This document shows, piece after piece, positions 10,915-22,805 of a stretch of DNA of 64,000 nt. Source of the stretch: Tyto alba (taxonomy: Eukaryota > Chordata > Aves > Strigiformes > Tytonidae); NCBI RefSeq assembly GCF_018691265.1, contig NW_024881313.1, positions 8,895,501 to 8,959,500 of the forward strand, given 5' to 3'. The position numbers and the translations under genes were made by a program. The notes beneath the pieces are model-generated. The model ran no database searches, was not told the origin of the DNA, and saw only the letters and a list, made by a program, of their open reading frames with translations. The number at the start of each line of letters is the position of its first letter. Position 1 is the stretch's first letter.

Positions 10915-12525
10915 GCAGGTTATCTAAATATTTTTTGAAGCACAGAAAAAATTACTTTCCAGCCAAATAATTAGGTCCATTGCTTTGGGAGATGGGAAAG
11001 AAGTTTTCCAATCTGTGATTATTTCCAATTTTTACCTTGTGTTTTAATATGAAGTGAGGAAAAGCAATGAGAGATTGAGGGTACCCTCTCTAATAACAGT
11101 CTACAACTTGGCTGTTCAGACATTTATTAAGGAACTAGGTGATGTAGATTTAAAATTCCTTAATAAATGAAACCAAAGTCCCTATAAGCATGGGCACTAT
11201 TTTACTTGTTGAGCTATTAGGGGAAAGCATTAATCATTCTCCTCAAATCTAGTTTTTCTTTCTGAAGCTCTTACCACAGACATTTTGAAGGAAGCACTCT
11301 CTCTCTAAATCAAAATTTCCTTTCAGTCTGTGACACCTTCTTTTCAAAACTACTTTTTATTTCTTTCAGCCAGAACAGTATTTTTATTTCTAACCACTCT
11401 GCACTGTTTTTTTTCCTTCAAATCAGTCTTCAAACTAAGAAAAGCAATTATTTGAAATTTCCTGCTTACCTGTTTATATCATTTGCTTCTTGTCATGATA
11501 AGTGAAATGAAGACTGCTTTGAAAAATTCTGTGCCTTTCTTCTGGTGCACAAAATATAAGTGGGTGACCAGAGTAAGTCTGCTCTTATTCTTTAAATAGT
11601 TCTCAACCGGGAACATTCAGTACAATGGTTGATGTGTCAGTGTGTTTGCCACTGAAGAACAAACATCATGCCTACACTGTAAACCAAACACTTTTCCTCC
11701 CCCAATCACCCAGGTCCCTTCATGACCATTATTACTGACCAGGCACAGGCAAAACACATCAGCACTGAGAGTTGTAGTTGATTATGTCAACAGGGGAATC
11801 CAAACCACATGTCTAAAAGTTGACTGGAAACACTTTTGATATATCACTAAACCTGAAGGCTACTTGTTTTGGCATATCTACCATAAGTGACCATCCCTCA
11901 CACTTTCCAAATAATTTATTAAAACTATTTGGCAGTATAATCTTGACAAGCTTTCTAATCAGTGTCATTAGTTTCAGAAGCACCAGCTTCATTACAATAA
12001 TTAGGAAATTGATCTTGGCATCCAAATTACTTCTGCCTATTCCACAATAGATCTCTTTATATTCTCTTGTAATTCATGTGAGTTACTACATATCTTTTAA
12101 TCCTGTAAAGAAGAGAATAATGATTATTTAGTTAAGGAGCTCATTGGAAAAATGATCTAAAGTGTGCTCTGGATCATTAAACAAAGACCATAATTGAATT
12201 ATATAATGCTTGGGAGAAATTTCTGTGCTCGTTCCAGTGGGTCAGCAATGGATATCAGTTTCAAATGCATTTAATGTTGACCACAAGCACAAAGAAGGAT
12301 GTTATTCTTTGTCAGTGTTTCTTATTTTTCCCCATGTCGCCACTGAATTGATTTAAAAATTTGGCATTGGATGGATTATAAAAGGTCCATCTTGTAATTC
12401 TTCTGAGCAAACTGAAGCATCTGTCAACTTATCTTGGTGACACAATTTGACTATTGACCTACTGATCAGATGTAGTCCTGCACTAGGTGTATTTGAAAAA
12501 TCAAAATTTTTATTGTATTTTTCTT
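10915..12525. other. non-coding stretch
   Basis: AT-rich sequence without recognisable features. Complementary frames of about 70 codons face each other at 11813-12050 and are probably both chance. A further minus-strand frame at 12353-12565 has a passable acceptor but no donor. Confidence 0.5.
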
Positions 12526-12658
12526 TTGAAATGTTCAAGGCCAAGTTGGACAGGGCTTTGAGCAACCTGATCTAGTGGAAGGTGTCCCTGTCTATGGCAG
12601 GGGGGCTGGAACTAGATGGTCTTCAAGGTGCCTTCTAACCCCAAAAATTCTATGATAT
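12526..12658 (+). mobile_element. CR1 LINE, 3' end fragment
   Basis: The segment reads as the extreme 3' end of a CR1 element in plus orientation. It shows the GTTCAAGGCCAAGTTGGA region, GGGCTTTGAGCAACCTG, AGGTGTCCCTG, GGCAGGGGGG, then GGAACTAGATGGTC and a terminal ATTCTATGAT-type repeat. It is severely 5'-truncated, as most CR1 insertions are. Divergence from the usual consensus words is moderate, suggesting intermediate age. Confidence 0.9.
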
Positions 12659-12969
12659 AAACTTTATTGCTTTTGAATATAGAAACTGATGTACTGTTGC
12701 TCTCTCAAACCCCATTACGCCCAATTCCCTAAAGAGATTGGTTGTTATACTGAAAAACCTGTCAGTCTTTTCACCAAACATTCAGCAAAAGTCAAGATGC
12801 TTGAGGAGCATTTCAGAGGAATGGTGGAAATCTGACGTGCAGTGGGGAACATGTCTCTTGAAAAAATCTGACCAGTCTTGCAGGAAGAATATTTATCTAC
12901 TTATCTGGTAACATATTACAAATCAAACCCTGTTTTTAATTTTGCTCTTCTTGTAAGAATATTGCAACA

Positions 12970-13017
12970 CCAATATGACTAGTACTTTAAATGCCAATAT
13001 AACTGGTGCTTTAAATG
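12970..13017 (+). repeat. 24-base tandem duplication, two copies
   Basis: Two adjacent 24-base units start CCAATAT and end CTTTAAATG. They differ at about three positions. Confidence 0.75.
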
Positions 13018-13434
13018 TGTATTTCAACATTATAAACGTTGTAGGATTTTCTTTTTACCCATTTCTTAATTTTGAAATTGTTTCTGGAATATTGAGCTAT
13101 ATACTGCACTTTATCTTGATAGATAAAAGGCAAATTCAAACCCAGTGTTAATACTATAGTTAATGCTTAGGTATACATCTTCAGCAATATTATATTAGTA
13201 TATGAAAACAAAACAGTGTTCAAACTAGTAAAAACTGTAAAAAAATTTTTCACAAGTCCCCTTTCTTAGTGCTTTGAAAGAGCAGTTTCATAAAGCTGAA
13301 AACAATTAAGAGCTAAATCATTTGGGAGAAAGCACTTAAACAGAAAAATGTGAATGATAATTGGGAGCTGCTTAGGAATATTTTACCAAATGCTCCAAAA
13401 GCCACAATTGAAAGAGAAGGCCATATTGGTTTTT

Positions 13435-13549
13435 AAAAAAAAGAATACCACCCAAACAAAACAAAACAAAACCAAACAAAACAAAACCAAACCCTGGCTC
13501 AAAGGGAAAGTGGAAACAGATATGAAACACACACACACACACACACACA
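13435..13549 (+). repeat. CAAAA-type and CA microsatellites
   Basis: An A-rich tract with AAACC/CAAAA units (about 13452-13494) is followed by an uninterrupted AC dinucleotide run (13527-13549). The 110-codon plus frame and 87-codon minus frame over this region are repeat artefacts. Confidence 0.9.
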
Positions 13550-13550
13550 A

Positions 13551-14039
13551 AAGAACCACGAAAAATGAAAATTTTTATAAAAATGGAAAGACAAATGTGA
13601 TAGTGGTGAGTCAGAAGGTAGGACTTATTCAACACTTGCTAAGGAAAAATAAAAGCACAGAAAGAGAGAATTCCAGATACTTCTAGAGTGTAAGAGGGAA
13701 GTTTTAAAATATACTAAGAAATCTTACAATTGTATTGCTCCATTGCTGAAAGTGGTAGAATTGTCTATAATGACATAAAAAGGCAAAACTGTTCAGTGAA
13801 TATTGATGTCCTGAATACAAAGAAGGGGACAAGAGATATATTCACACCAGTCATCCAGTACTTAAGAAGGACATTAAACATATGCCATTTAAACTACATA
13901 TTTTAAAATCAGCTAGCTTGATAAACCTCCCTCTAAATATCTGTTCTCATGTAGAGCTGTGAAAAATTAATCCTGTACCAATAGTGTGACCTCAATAGCC
14001 AGAGGAATTGCAGGAAGGTGCTGAAGAACTTTTACACAA
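13551..14039. other. non-coding stretch
   Basis: AT-rich sequence. Its right part may be a further decayed portion of the CR1 remnant that follows, but no diagnostic motif is visible. Confidence 0.4.
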
Positions 14040-14755
14040 AAATTGAAAGGAGGGTCTAGTGTCATCATCAATTGACATAGATTTACCAAAACCAGCTTTT
14101 GATATCTTATTTTTATAAAATTGAGATAAGATTGGTTGATGAAGACAATGGCACCAAAATGTTTTGGCATTCTGGTCAAGACATGAAAGGGAAAATCGGT
14201 AATATAGCATAGATTATAACCTCAGCATGAGGTCTCAAATTGTAAGTATCTCAGGGAGCTGTCATTAATAAAAAGGCAGGTGGTTCTTGGCCTTTGTATT
14301 GGTAACATTTTCATCAATGATACAAAGAAATATGAAAATTATTTCTGATTGGGTTTTCAGAGGACACAGAGACTGAGCATGAAGGAAACCATACAAAAAG
14401 AAGGGCTCTGAGTACTAATTCAAAGACAGAGAGAGAGAATAATTTATTTTCAAGCAGGAAGGTCATTCTTTCAAGAATAAAACGTTACATCAATGCAACA
14501 TAGGAATTAATGACTGCAAAAATGGTGACAGTCCTGTGAGCAGTCTCAGAGGATGACTCTTCTGAGAAGTTTGGTTTCAGCTTTTCAGCCTAGCAACAAA
14601 AAATTCATTGGTATGGCTAGCAAGTGTAGTCATGGGTTGTCTATTGCTGCAATTCAAGGCAAGCCTGTTTGGGGAATTAATTCTGGGAAGTCCTGCAGTC
14701 TGTGAGAGGGTCAGGCTAGATGGTCCCTTCCAATCTATGAAGCTGTAAAGAAAGA
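14040..14755 (+). mobile_element. old, decayed CR1 LINE fragment (reverse transcriptase to 3' end)
   Basis: Read on the plus strand, 14077-14103 translates to IDLPKPAFD, resembling the DFSKAFD block of LINE reverse transcriptases. About 200 bases on, 14285-14322 translates to VLGLCIGNIFIND, resembling the block after the PQG motif. The element ends near 14745 with GGCTAGATGGTCCCTTCC and TCTATGA, the typical CR1 3' tail. Frameshifts and stops separate these islands and the catalytic Asp-Asp block is not visible, so the copy is long dead. The 5' edge is uncertain. It is considerably more diverged than the copy at 61545-62490. Confidence 0.6.
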
Positions 14756-16950
14756 ACTGACCATCCAAACCAGGAAGTCCACGAGGGGAGGGGAAGAGAT
14801 CTATTCAGGTCTGAATATATTGCTGCAGATGTCACAACTCACATAACATTTGGAGAGTTTTATGCTAATGTAATCCATCTCTTCAAAAATGACACATCTG
14901 TTTCCACTTTCTGTTCCTTATATTATCTTTGTAACATCACTGTAGACTCCATCTGGAACTGAAATTCTCTTTAATTTTTTTAAAGCAGCGTTCCTGATAA
15001 AATCTGGCATTGTAATGATTTGAAGGCAAGGATAAGCTTGGAAAATGGAACATTTTCTGTTTCCTGCCCATGTAACTATGGTCCTTCCCTCTCTGCAGGC
15101 ACACATGGTAAAGATATATACAAATATGAATGCATTTACACTGCATGTACACTGTGAAGAAAAAAATCCAGTTAGACTAAGAAAAATAGATGCTTGTTTT
15201 GTATTAATAACATGTGTACTAATCCAAAAACAAACTAAAAAGTGCATTTGGAGAAGTTTTTAAATATTAATAAGTATGATTTTAAATTTTGTGATATTAA
15301 TCATTATTTTGCTGTTCCTTATTTTTATTTCTTAGATTTTAAAATATCCCTTGGCTTTGTAGTGAATCCAGGCTGCTGGGGCTTGATCTTGTCTTACTGC
15401 AGTTTAAAGGAATTTTGCCATTGATTTCAGTAAGAGCCAGCTCTACTTTTACTTTTGCTTTGCAGCCTCTTTTAATTTCCTTTACTGTATACATTAGCCC
15501 AGATGTAATACTCCCAATTCTGTTATGGAAAGACTCTTTTTAAATTTCAGCATTTAACTATTTCACTGGAAGTGTGTTTTTTTTGGTGTTTCGATGATTT
15601 ATACTGAGGGGAACTAGTAAATTGTGTCCTCAAGTTGCTTATGTATGCATTTAATTGGGGAAAAATCTATTTGCAAATCTAAAAAGGTTTTTGATTAATA
15701 ATGAGTGATCTTTGATGTGTCTTACAGTTTGAACATTCAGTAAAAGAGGGCAACTCCAAGGAGGACTGAAGACAACTTCTTGACCAGGTTTGTAGCTTCC
15801 TTTAATTTAGATGGTTTTATGGAGGAAGAGAAGGGAAATATTTTGCAGTGTCACATGTGGTTATAATGGAACTACCTCTGGACTTCTCATTCTTCTTTTG
15901 TTCCCTTGTGTTCCTGTTTCCGGCCTCAGGTTTGGGAAGGAAATGTGCTGCAGCTCCAACACAATGACCTAGTCCTTCACAGCGTGCGTGAAAGGTCTGA
16001 GAACTTGTTAATGGCAGTGGCCTGGTAATATCCTTTCTCTCCTTATGAGAGTTGGCAAGACATAACTCATCCTTATAACTTCACTCTGCTTTTTCCCAGT
16101 GACTTATCTGTGTGATGACAATATTTAGTAGGCATTTTGTCTGATAAAAGCCAACTAGCATCTTGAAGTTGCAGTCATTCTTCAACTTTTCCATCAAAGA
16201 TGATTTTTGTTTTTCCTGTACCCAAGCTAAACAAATACTTAACCAGTAATAATGCCATCAATCCATCCTGTCAATCTGATATTTTTTCTCTTTCCCTCTT
16301 CCTCTCCTAGATATTTACTTGTCTAATCTGGATAGCTATCTATTGATCTAATCTAGATAGACAGATAACTAAGAAAATGAAATCACAATGGGAGGAGCTT
16401 TTTTACCAGCTTTTAAAACATCACAGAGAGCAGTCCATGCTACAGTTCATGGGGCTATTTAACCCTTAAAAAGTCTGTCTTTCAGGGAAGACTAAACATA
16501 TGAGATAAAGTTCCAAATACTTCACAAAGACAAAAAGAAATCAAGAAGTAATCCTTCAAAGAGTAGGAAGATTTCTGTTGACTTTAGAGGACACTGGAAC
16601 AGCTCTCTGGACACATCATGCAGTCTTGGCCATCAAGTGATACTGATACATAGTTATAATAATGTGAAGGTTGCTCAAGTGAACAAGACAAAATGGATGT
16701 GCATGTGTGTACATAACATCAATCCTGTATGTTAACAAGCCCTCAGTAACCAAGAACATTGTGTGATTCCCTGGCAAGTTGCTGGGTGTATTCGTGTTTC
16801 CTTTTTATTTTTTTTTTTTTATTGTTATAATTACTAATTTGTCCAGACCATGACAGTGATCCTCCTGTAAACAAACCACCAGTGTATGAAAATTACATCT
16901 TACCAGAACTGGAGTTTAAGCTAAAGAGGAAAAAAATCTTAAGGTTAAAA
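14756..16950. other. non-coding stretch with an ancient-repeat motif
   Basis: AT-rich sequence. Overlapping minus-strand frames (14918-15247) follow a fair acceptor, but two frames are open and no good donor is present, so no exon is called. 15380-15445 resembles an old amniote interspersed repeat (see the repeat entry). 16310-16380 is a degenerate ATCTAGATAG-type simple stretch. Confidence 0.45.
15380..15445 (+). repeat. probable ancient interspersed repeat fragment
   Basis: It contains GCTTGATCTTG, then a space, then TTTTGCCATTGATTTCAGT. This resembles a very old dispersed repeat, often seen in sauropsid DNA, that reads roughly as a 'not-more-than-consensus' match to TTGACTTCAATGGGAG words. 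Two similar copies occur in this window, at 8267-8290 and 27577-27600. Confidence 0.35.
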
Positions 16951-16956
16951 TTTATT
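16951..16956 (-). terminator. possible polyadenylation signal AATAAA
   Basis: On the minus strand AATAAA lies about 25 bases after the TAA stop of the reading frame at 16981-17410. The spacing would suit a very short 3' UTR. The hexamer is frequent by chance in such AT-rich DNA. Confidence 0.2.
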
Positions 16957-16980
16957 AATACTTATAGTCTTATGAAGATT

Positions 16981-17410
16981 TTAAAAAGCACAGACGGAAA
17001 CAAATTGCATAGCCATTGCTTCACTTTTTTGTTGCCAATTCAAATCAGGCTTAGACTGAAAAAGTCTGAAAGTTGTCAGCACAGAGTAAATAAACTGATT
17101 CTGCAGTAGTAAGGTAGTTGCAGAGATGGGCTCATCACAAAACCTGCCCTCATAGCTAACACAGTTTTCAGTAGAGGCATCTGCTTCTGTTCTCGAGTAT
17201 TTCTGGTTTAACTCCCTTTTGGCCAGATGTGAAACATTAGGTAGTTTGTCAGAGCTGGAATTACAGGCCAATAGGGTCTGGCTGAGTGCACTGAGCTCTA
17301 TTTGCAACAAAAAATTCATTACCATATTATTAAAAGATTGTTGCAACCATAAATGACAATATAACTTAAGTTCTGATTCACAGTTTATGTTAGGACCCCA
17401 TTGAACCTTC
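16981..17410 (-). CDS. candidate 3'-terminal coding exon, unrecognised product
   Basis: This is the best-looking exon candidate on the minus strand. An almost ideal splice acceptor, with the pyrimidine stretch TTTTCCATCTCTCTTCTAG, ends just upstream of base 17410. The frame that follows is open for about 142 codons to a TAA at 16981-16983, with one base at the acceptor completing a split codon. The product has balanced composition: an early aromatic and leucine-rich part (SELKLYCHLWLQQSF), a polar serine/asparagine-rich middle, and a hydrophobic TTLLLQNQFIYSVL segment. It suggests a helical soluble protein, with no signal peptide or recognised domain. An AATAAA follows the stop. The candidate at 57487-57705 leaves the phase this exon needs. 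No family is recognised, and an open frame of this length could still arise by chance. Confidence 0.35.
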
Positions 17411-19071
17411 CTAGAAGAGAGATGGAAAATTAAACTGAAGATAAATAGGAATAAAGTGAGTATACCTTACATTACTACTTTGTGCTGTTCAAGCAATAGA
17501 AAGTGTACTCATTGCAAGTGAGAATCTGTTGTCTTTAATCAGGGCTCATGAGCATGAATTTTCTGTGAAATTACAAGGAGTTTTCTTTAAGAAATTTCAT
17601 TAAGGAATTTATCAAAGTTGCTGGAGGTAATTTCTGATATGTGAAATTAATCAGTCTGAAAATATTGATTGATTTCAGGGTTCAAGCAAAATTGACCCAT
17701 GGAAAGAGAATGCATTGTTACTTTAGTGAAGTCAGGCTGGAGTTGAACTGACTTAGGCACTATGTTAAATTATTTGTTTGCCTTTATTTTTTTTCACTGT
17801 AGAAATCGAACTGACAACTTGATGCAAGATTTTCCCATTTGCAGAAGGGACAAAGAAATGGTCCAGAAAGTTTGGGTTTACTTTTGATTTATTTAACACT
17901 TTTATGCAAAAAACAGTTTCAAAATGAAAATGCTTTCTGAGCAAAATGCCAAAAATGTTTTCCTGTTTGAAATGTTCTGTCAGGCTGAACACAAATTTGC
18001 AAAAGCCTTGAGTTGCCCAGAAACTGGATTCTTTCATACAACTTCTGCAACTTGTCAAAGAAATTAATCCAGTATTAGTGTTAACTTGCACTGATATGAG
18101 TGTGAGATGAGAGTTGGGCCACGTGTTCCAATTTGGTCATTCTAAGCCCTTTTATGAAGTGTCCAATTTCAGTGCAATCACATCAGATTTGAGATATCCA
18201 CAGATTTCTCTGAGATCAGCCATCTAGAAACATTTTGACAGGTGGTGGTGTGTGTGAGTGTGTGTGTGAGTGCACACGCACCCTTGGAAGTTTTCCTTCA
18301 GGCTATGGATTGCGATTTCATCCAATTTTACATAAGCCATTTAGTTTTAATGGAAGCTTTGATCATTGATAGAAGAAAACAGCTTTCATTAATCAAATCT
18401 AGAATGCAGAGGATGACTTAACAGTGAAGTGTCTGCTTGTGTTCGTACATATGCTTCAGCTTCAGTGTGCTAATTTTCCCTGCATTTTATCTCCCAACCC
18501 AAGAACACGGTGTTCTGTTCAAAAGATAGAAGTTGATAAGGCATAAAGATGTCTATTTCAATAGATGTTGAACCCACAGGTTCACCATTTTTGTTACTTA
18601 GTCCTAATTTGGAAATTTTCAGAAGTCGTCAGTTATGGAAATGATCAAAAGCAAGAGCTGTAGCACTACAGATAAAGATTTCTTGTTTAAAATGAATGAG
18701 AGTGGTCATTCAAGGATTGCCTTAGCAACATTCTGCTCTGAAGGGCTAGGGAATAATGATGCAATTTCACAGACATTGCAAAATGGATTTTTACTAAAAT
18801 AATAATAAAAAATAGCTCCTCTTAAAGTAAGAATTTTTATGATAATGGAACTCATGCTGGTTGAAACATATTAGACACTATCAACAGAGTCAAATATCAA
18901 GATTGGCACAGCAAGACAGAAAGAAAAGACTAAATAAAAGAACTCATCTCATTCCCTGTTCTGCTTTTGGACCACAGGAAAAATCTCAACTTCAGTAATA
19001 ACAATGGTGTTTTGTACTAAATTCAGTTGATCTTGGTTTTGTTTTATTTTGTTCTGTTTAGTTTTCCCCAG
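17411..19071. other. non-coding stretch
   Basis: AT-rich sequence. A 108-codon minus-strand frame at 17765-18091 lies in sequence dominated by TTTGAAA/CATTTT words and has no clear splice borders. It may be part of an old repeat. A (TG)n-like stretch lies at 18247-18272. Confidence 0.45.
18241..18280 (+). repeat. degenerate TG microsatellite
   Basis: GGTGGTGGTG followed by interrupted TG/GAGTG units. Confidence 0.8.
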
Positions 19072-19281
19072 AGTATGATGCATGAACAACTTAAATTTGT
19101 GTCTTTACATGCAGTCAGTGAAGAAAGAATGACAGCAGCTAACCCCCCGATGTTGATTACACAGCTGATTACCTGTGTGAAAAAAAAAATACAGAAGAAT
19201 GAAATTAAAACCACTCAATTACTTTATGAGCTTGCTAAATCAGGAAATGCAGATTTGGATGTACTTCTTGTAATGAACTAG
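19072..19281 (+). CDS. candidate 3'-terminal coding exon on the plus strand, unrecognised product
   Basis: A long T-rich tract with TTTAGTTTTCCCCAG forms a convincing splice acceptor ending at 19071. From 19072 the frame is open in phase 0 for 69 codons to a TAG at 19279-19281. The peptide is hydrophilic and amphipathic (HEQLKFVSLHAVSEERM at the start, a lysine-rich VKKKIQKNEIK in the middle, then LLYELAKSGNADLDVLL), as in a helical protein C-terminus. I recognise no family. No obvious poly(A) signal follows closely. It lies on the strand opposite most other exon candidates. It could be the last exon of a plus-strand gene, a retrocopy remnant, or chance. Confidence 0.28.
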   Translation, partial: SMMHEQLKFVSLHAVSEERMTAANPPMLITQLITCVKKKIQKNEIKTTQLLYELAKSGNADLDVLLVMN

Positions 19282-22200
19282 GCCCACATAATCCTAAACA
19301 TATAAGCATCTCAAGTCTTTTAAAAGAAGTCTTTGAGTATCACTGTATGTGTTGAGGCTGGATTTTCAGCCATAATTCTTGATTTCTTCCACCGATGTGT
19401 ATAGAAGCCAGAACACTAACACTGTTTTCATAATATTTCTGGGTGTTTGACTGTGCTTTGTACAGCATATAGTCGAATAGTCAGGTCAGAGTGTAAGATG
19501 ATCAACCTCTCTTTATTTCTTTTATGGCATGTGTCAGCAGGATGGGCACAATATGAGTTTTGTCAGGTTGCTTTTTATGTTTCCTCCAAAAAACACAGCT
19601 TCTCCTGTAGTATTCTGAAGATAAATGCATTTGCATTTGCAAAGGTTTGGGTTTATTACGGTTTGACTGTGGGTAGAAGACATTCTTACATGTGATCTTT
19701 TTTTTCACAGTAGTCTTTCTGAACTTTTCAAAGTGTTTTCTTTGGAGCCTGCTAATTCAAAAAAAGCCAGGCATTCTACCAAGAGCTGATTCAGTATCCT
19801 GCCTTGTGCAACCAAGTGTTTTTGGTTGTGCTTTACTACTGCAACACATCACAATAAGCTCTGGACAAAAAGAGGGACAGAAAGAGAGCATTTATTTTCA
19901 CAAGCTCTGAACATGATATTCTTGTCTGGTGAAATTTTTTTTAGCCTTCATTCTTAAGATACTTCAAAAAGCTTGTAAAGGTGATGGATGAGAGACTTTC
20001 ACTGGAGATATATTGTGTGGTTAAACACACAGGTGGTTTAGGTTGTAGTGGATAGGTTGCATCATGCCATAGCTGCTTGGGTATTCTCTGCAGTAGATTT
20101 GCTGTGATCTCACAACTCCTGACCAGAAGTCAACCCTCTGATGTGACCCCAGGGGGAATGATAGGATCCATTCCTCCAGGGATCATCACTGGTAATTCCT
20201 TTCCAAGGTCAGCATACCTCCTTTCAGCCTGATATCAGGTTGTTGATCTCACAACTTGTTCACCAGTGAAGCAGAGGAAAACCAGCTGCTGTAAGGCCAT
20301 TGGCATTACCATTTTAGTTTATATCAGGAGTTAATTCTGAATTGAGTCTCCTGTTATGCCCACTTTTTGCAGTTTGTTTGCTCCAAGACCACATTTCAAT
20401 GTGGACCAAACCGCAGAGCTTTCAAACCAGAAGATGAGATCCAGCTGGGCTCCTCATGTGCTTATACCACTTCTGACCCATTGGGTCAGACTAGAACTAG
20501 GCTGCAGTAAAATCCTCTCTATTGAGCAAAGTGGAGAAGCTGGGTCCTCAGGAACAACTTTTCCCCTCTGAAGATATGGTCCTATTACAATCCACCACTT
20601 GCTAATGCAAATACAGACAATATCTCAGTTTCTTTTTGTGAACATAGATATACATTGGTGTTTGCTGGAAACTGGTGACTGAGCAGCTTTGCATGATGGT
20701 ATCTTCTCGTGCATGTCTTTTCTCCAGAGCTTGACCCTACTGTATCCACATGCATGGATGTTTCCCTCCTTGGCTGTTTCTCATGACTCAAAGAGAAGGC
20801 TATGGCTTCCTTCCTGTGTGACAGCAGACTGACCAGCTGCCACACCTCTCTGCTGATGGATTGAAGTGTTTTCAGGCCTGAAGTTGCATTCCCTCTAGCT
20901 CCTACTGATGTATATAATTTTTACTAGGCAAGAATAAAAGGATTTAAGGGAAGAAAGAATAAAAGTGAATTGTCAAAGGAAATCCTGCTATTGGTTTCCA
21001 CCATTTCCTTCTATTGTTGAATGTCGCAGATGCTGAAGTAAATTTCTACTAAGATGGGAATCCCACATTAACTATTGCCATCCACGTTTGGTCGTGGTCA
21101 GCAGTTAAATCATTCTTCCTTCTCATTTGAACAGCTGGAACATACAGTGGTATTTCAATCATTTTTCTGAGTAAGCATGTATAATACTTCCCACAGGTCA
21201 TTGTCCTCTAAAATGGGCCAAAAGGGTTGAAATAAAAAAGTTGAAACTTTCATAAACTCTATGGCAGCTCCTATGAAATTGCATAGAGCAGGATGCTTGC
21301 CAAAACAAACAACTTATATAAATGCCATCTTTTTTTTTTTTTCCTCTGTTTTTTGATTAATTTGTATGGAACATAATTGAATTCCTGCATGATACTGTTG
21401 ATTTTGTCCCTGATGAGTTGTTTAGGAAATTTCTGAGAATCCCTTCCAGTCCTGAAATGCTTCTTAAATCACTGTCCCCTAAAGGCATTAATTCAGAGTA
21501 TGGGGCAATCCCTGTTTTTAAATGTAGTGCTTAAAAGAGGGTTTAAAAACCTCATTGCCAAATAGTACTATGTCTCTAAAGGGAATCTATGGTCCTCCTC
21601 CAACGACCAGACATGAGGTTACCCTTGCAGGCTTGACTGTATTTTCTGTGCTTGAACATGAATACCCTTTACTGGGTGAATGTAGGTCCCAAATGTTCAC
21701 TTTGATCTGCAGTTCTGCTTGCAAAAGGCAAAAAAAAACCATCCCAGTGAGAAATTACCTGAAGAAAGACCCTAAGTAATAGTGTTAGACATTAATACTT
21801 GTTAATGCACTGTAGACACGAGTGGAAGAGTAGAAAGACAAGCAGCAACCCAATTCATAAAGTGATATAGTAGGCAGTGTCTTTAATACATTTTTTTACT
21901 TAAGAGAGGGAAAGAATGTAAAAACTGTTTGAACATGGCTTGTAGAGCTTTCCTTCAGAAGACAGTCTCCTATCTGTGGCAAATCCACCAGTCCTCTGCC
22001 TCCCACCCCTCCCTGCCCTACTGCAGCTGGCAGCGTTGGGACGTGCAGGGGGCCCAGCTGTGACAGGGACATTCTGTGAGCAGCTACAGGATCCACCTAT
22101 GCCAATCTTAGCCCTGTGGCTGAAATTACTCAAGATATTGGCATTGCTGGAAAATCTGGTTCAGAAGTTTCCAGTCCCCCCCTCTGGCCTGGTGTCTTGT

Positions 22201-22588
22201 ATCCCCCTTGTTAGTGTTTCCCATTATCCTCAGGTTGCACTTCTGTGGCAAATTAAATAATCTGAGTCAGTACAGCCATGGTCTCATCTTAATACTTTGA
22301 TCTGGCTCCTCCAACACCTCTCTTATACCACTCCTGGCACTGAGAGTGCCAGAAAACCCTACAGAAAGCCCTAATAGGTTTTTGTTAAGCCCTCTGAACC
22401 AGCTCTGAGTCACTGGGAACCATCAGCGCCAGCATAAGGAGGGCGGAGATGGCAAGAGAAAGGGAGGGAGGATGGTGGCAAAGCTGGTTTAGATTGGTTT
22501 AAGCTGTTGAGAAACCTCATCTTCATTGCACAAGAATAGCAGCATGTGGGGCTACTCAGTAAGCTGAATTACTGAAATGATCTACATT
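19282..22588. other. non-coding stretch
   Basis: AT-rich sequence with a T-rich tract near 21330. A locally GC-richer segment (about 21960-22230) gives overlapping frames on both strands, none with splice support. Confidence 0.5.
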
Positions 22589-22805
22589 AAAAAAAAAAAA
22601 AAAAAAAATGGCTAAGAAATCCCCTTCTGGTAAAGGGTTGCATTGGTGTGGCCGAAGGGGCAGCAAACTACCGCGGAGTATTTGTTCCTGTGGGGTCACT
22701 GTGGCTCTCAGTCCATCCCATAAATTCCATTGCCAAAGCACTGAACGGAACATTCAAGATCAGAAAAAAAGAAAGTTAAAAGGCCTTTCTTTTTTTTTTT
22801 TTTTT
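22589..22805 (+). repeat. A20 run, intervening moderately GC-rich segment, hairpin and T run
   Basis: Twenty A (22589-22608) precede a 150-base segment of moderate GC content. It ends in an inverted repeat (AAAAAAAGAAAG at 22764-22775 against CTTTCTTTTTTT at 22785-22796) that merges into a T run ending about 22805. The 67-codon frame starting at 22608 shows no recognised product. Confidence 0.6.

Noticed and set aside
12353..12565. 70-codon minus-strand frame
   Set aside because: Its start lies in the CR1 tail, the acceptor is weak and no donor or poly(A) signal accompanies it.
13354..13686. 110-codon plus-strand frame
   Set aside because: It is built largely from CAAAA and CA simple repeats, encoding K/Q/T and H/T runs.
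14918..15247. 109-codon minus-strand frame behind a fair acceptor
   Set aside because: Two frames are open after the acceptor, the donor is poor, and nothing favours either frame.
17765..18091. 108-codon minus-strand frame
   Set aside because: It is dominated by TTTGAAA/CATTTT words suggestive of an old repeat or skewed AT-rich DNA, with no splice borders.
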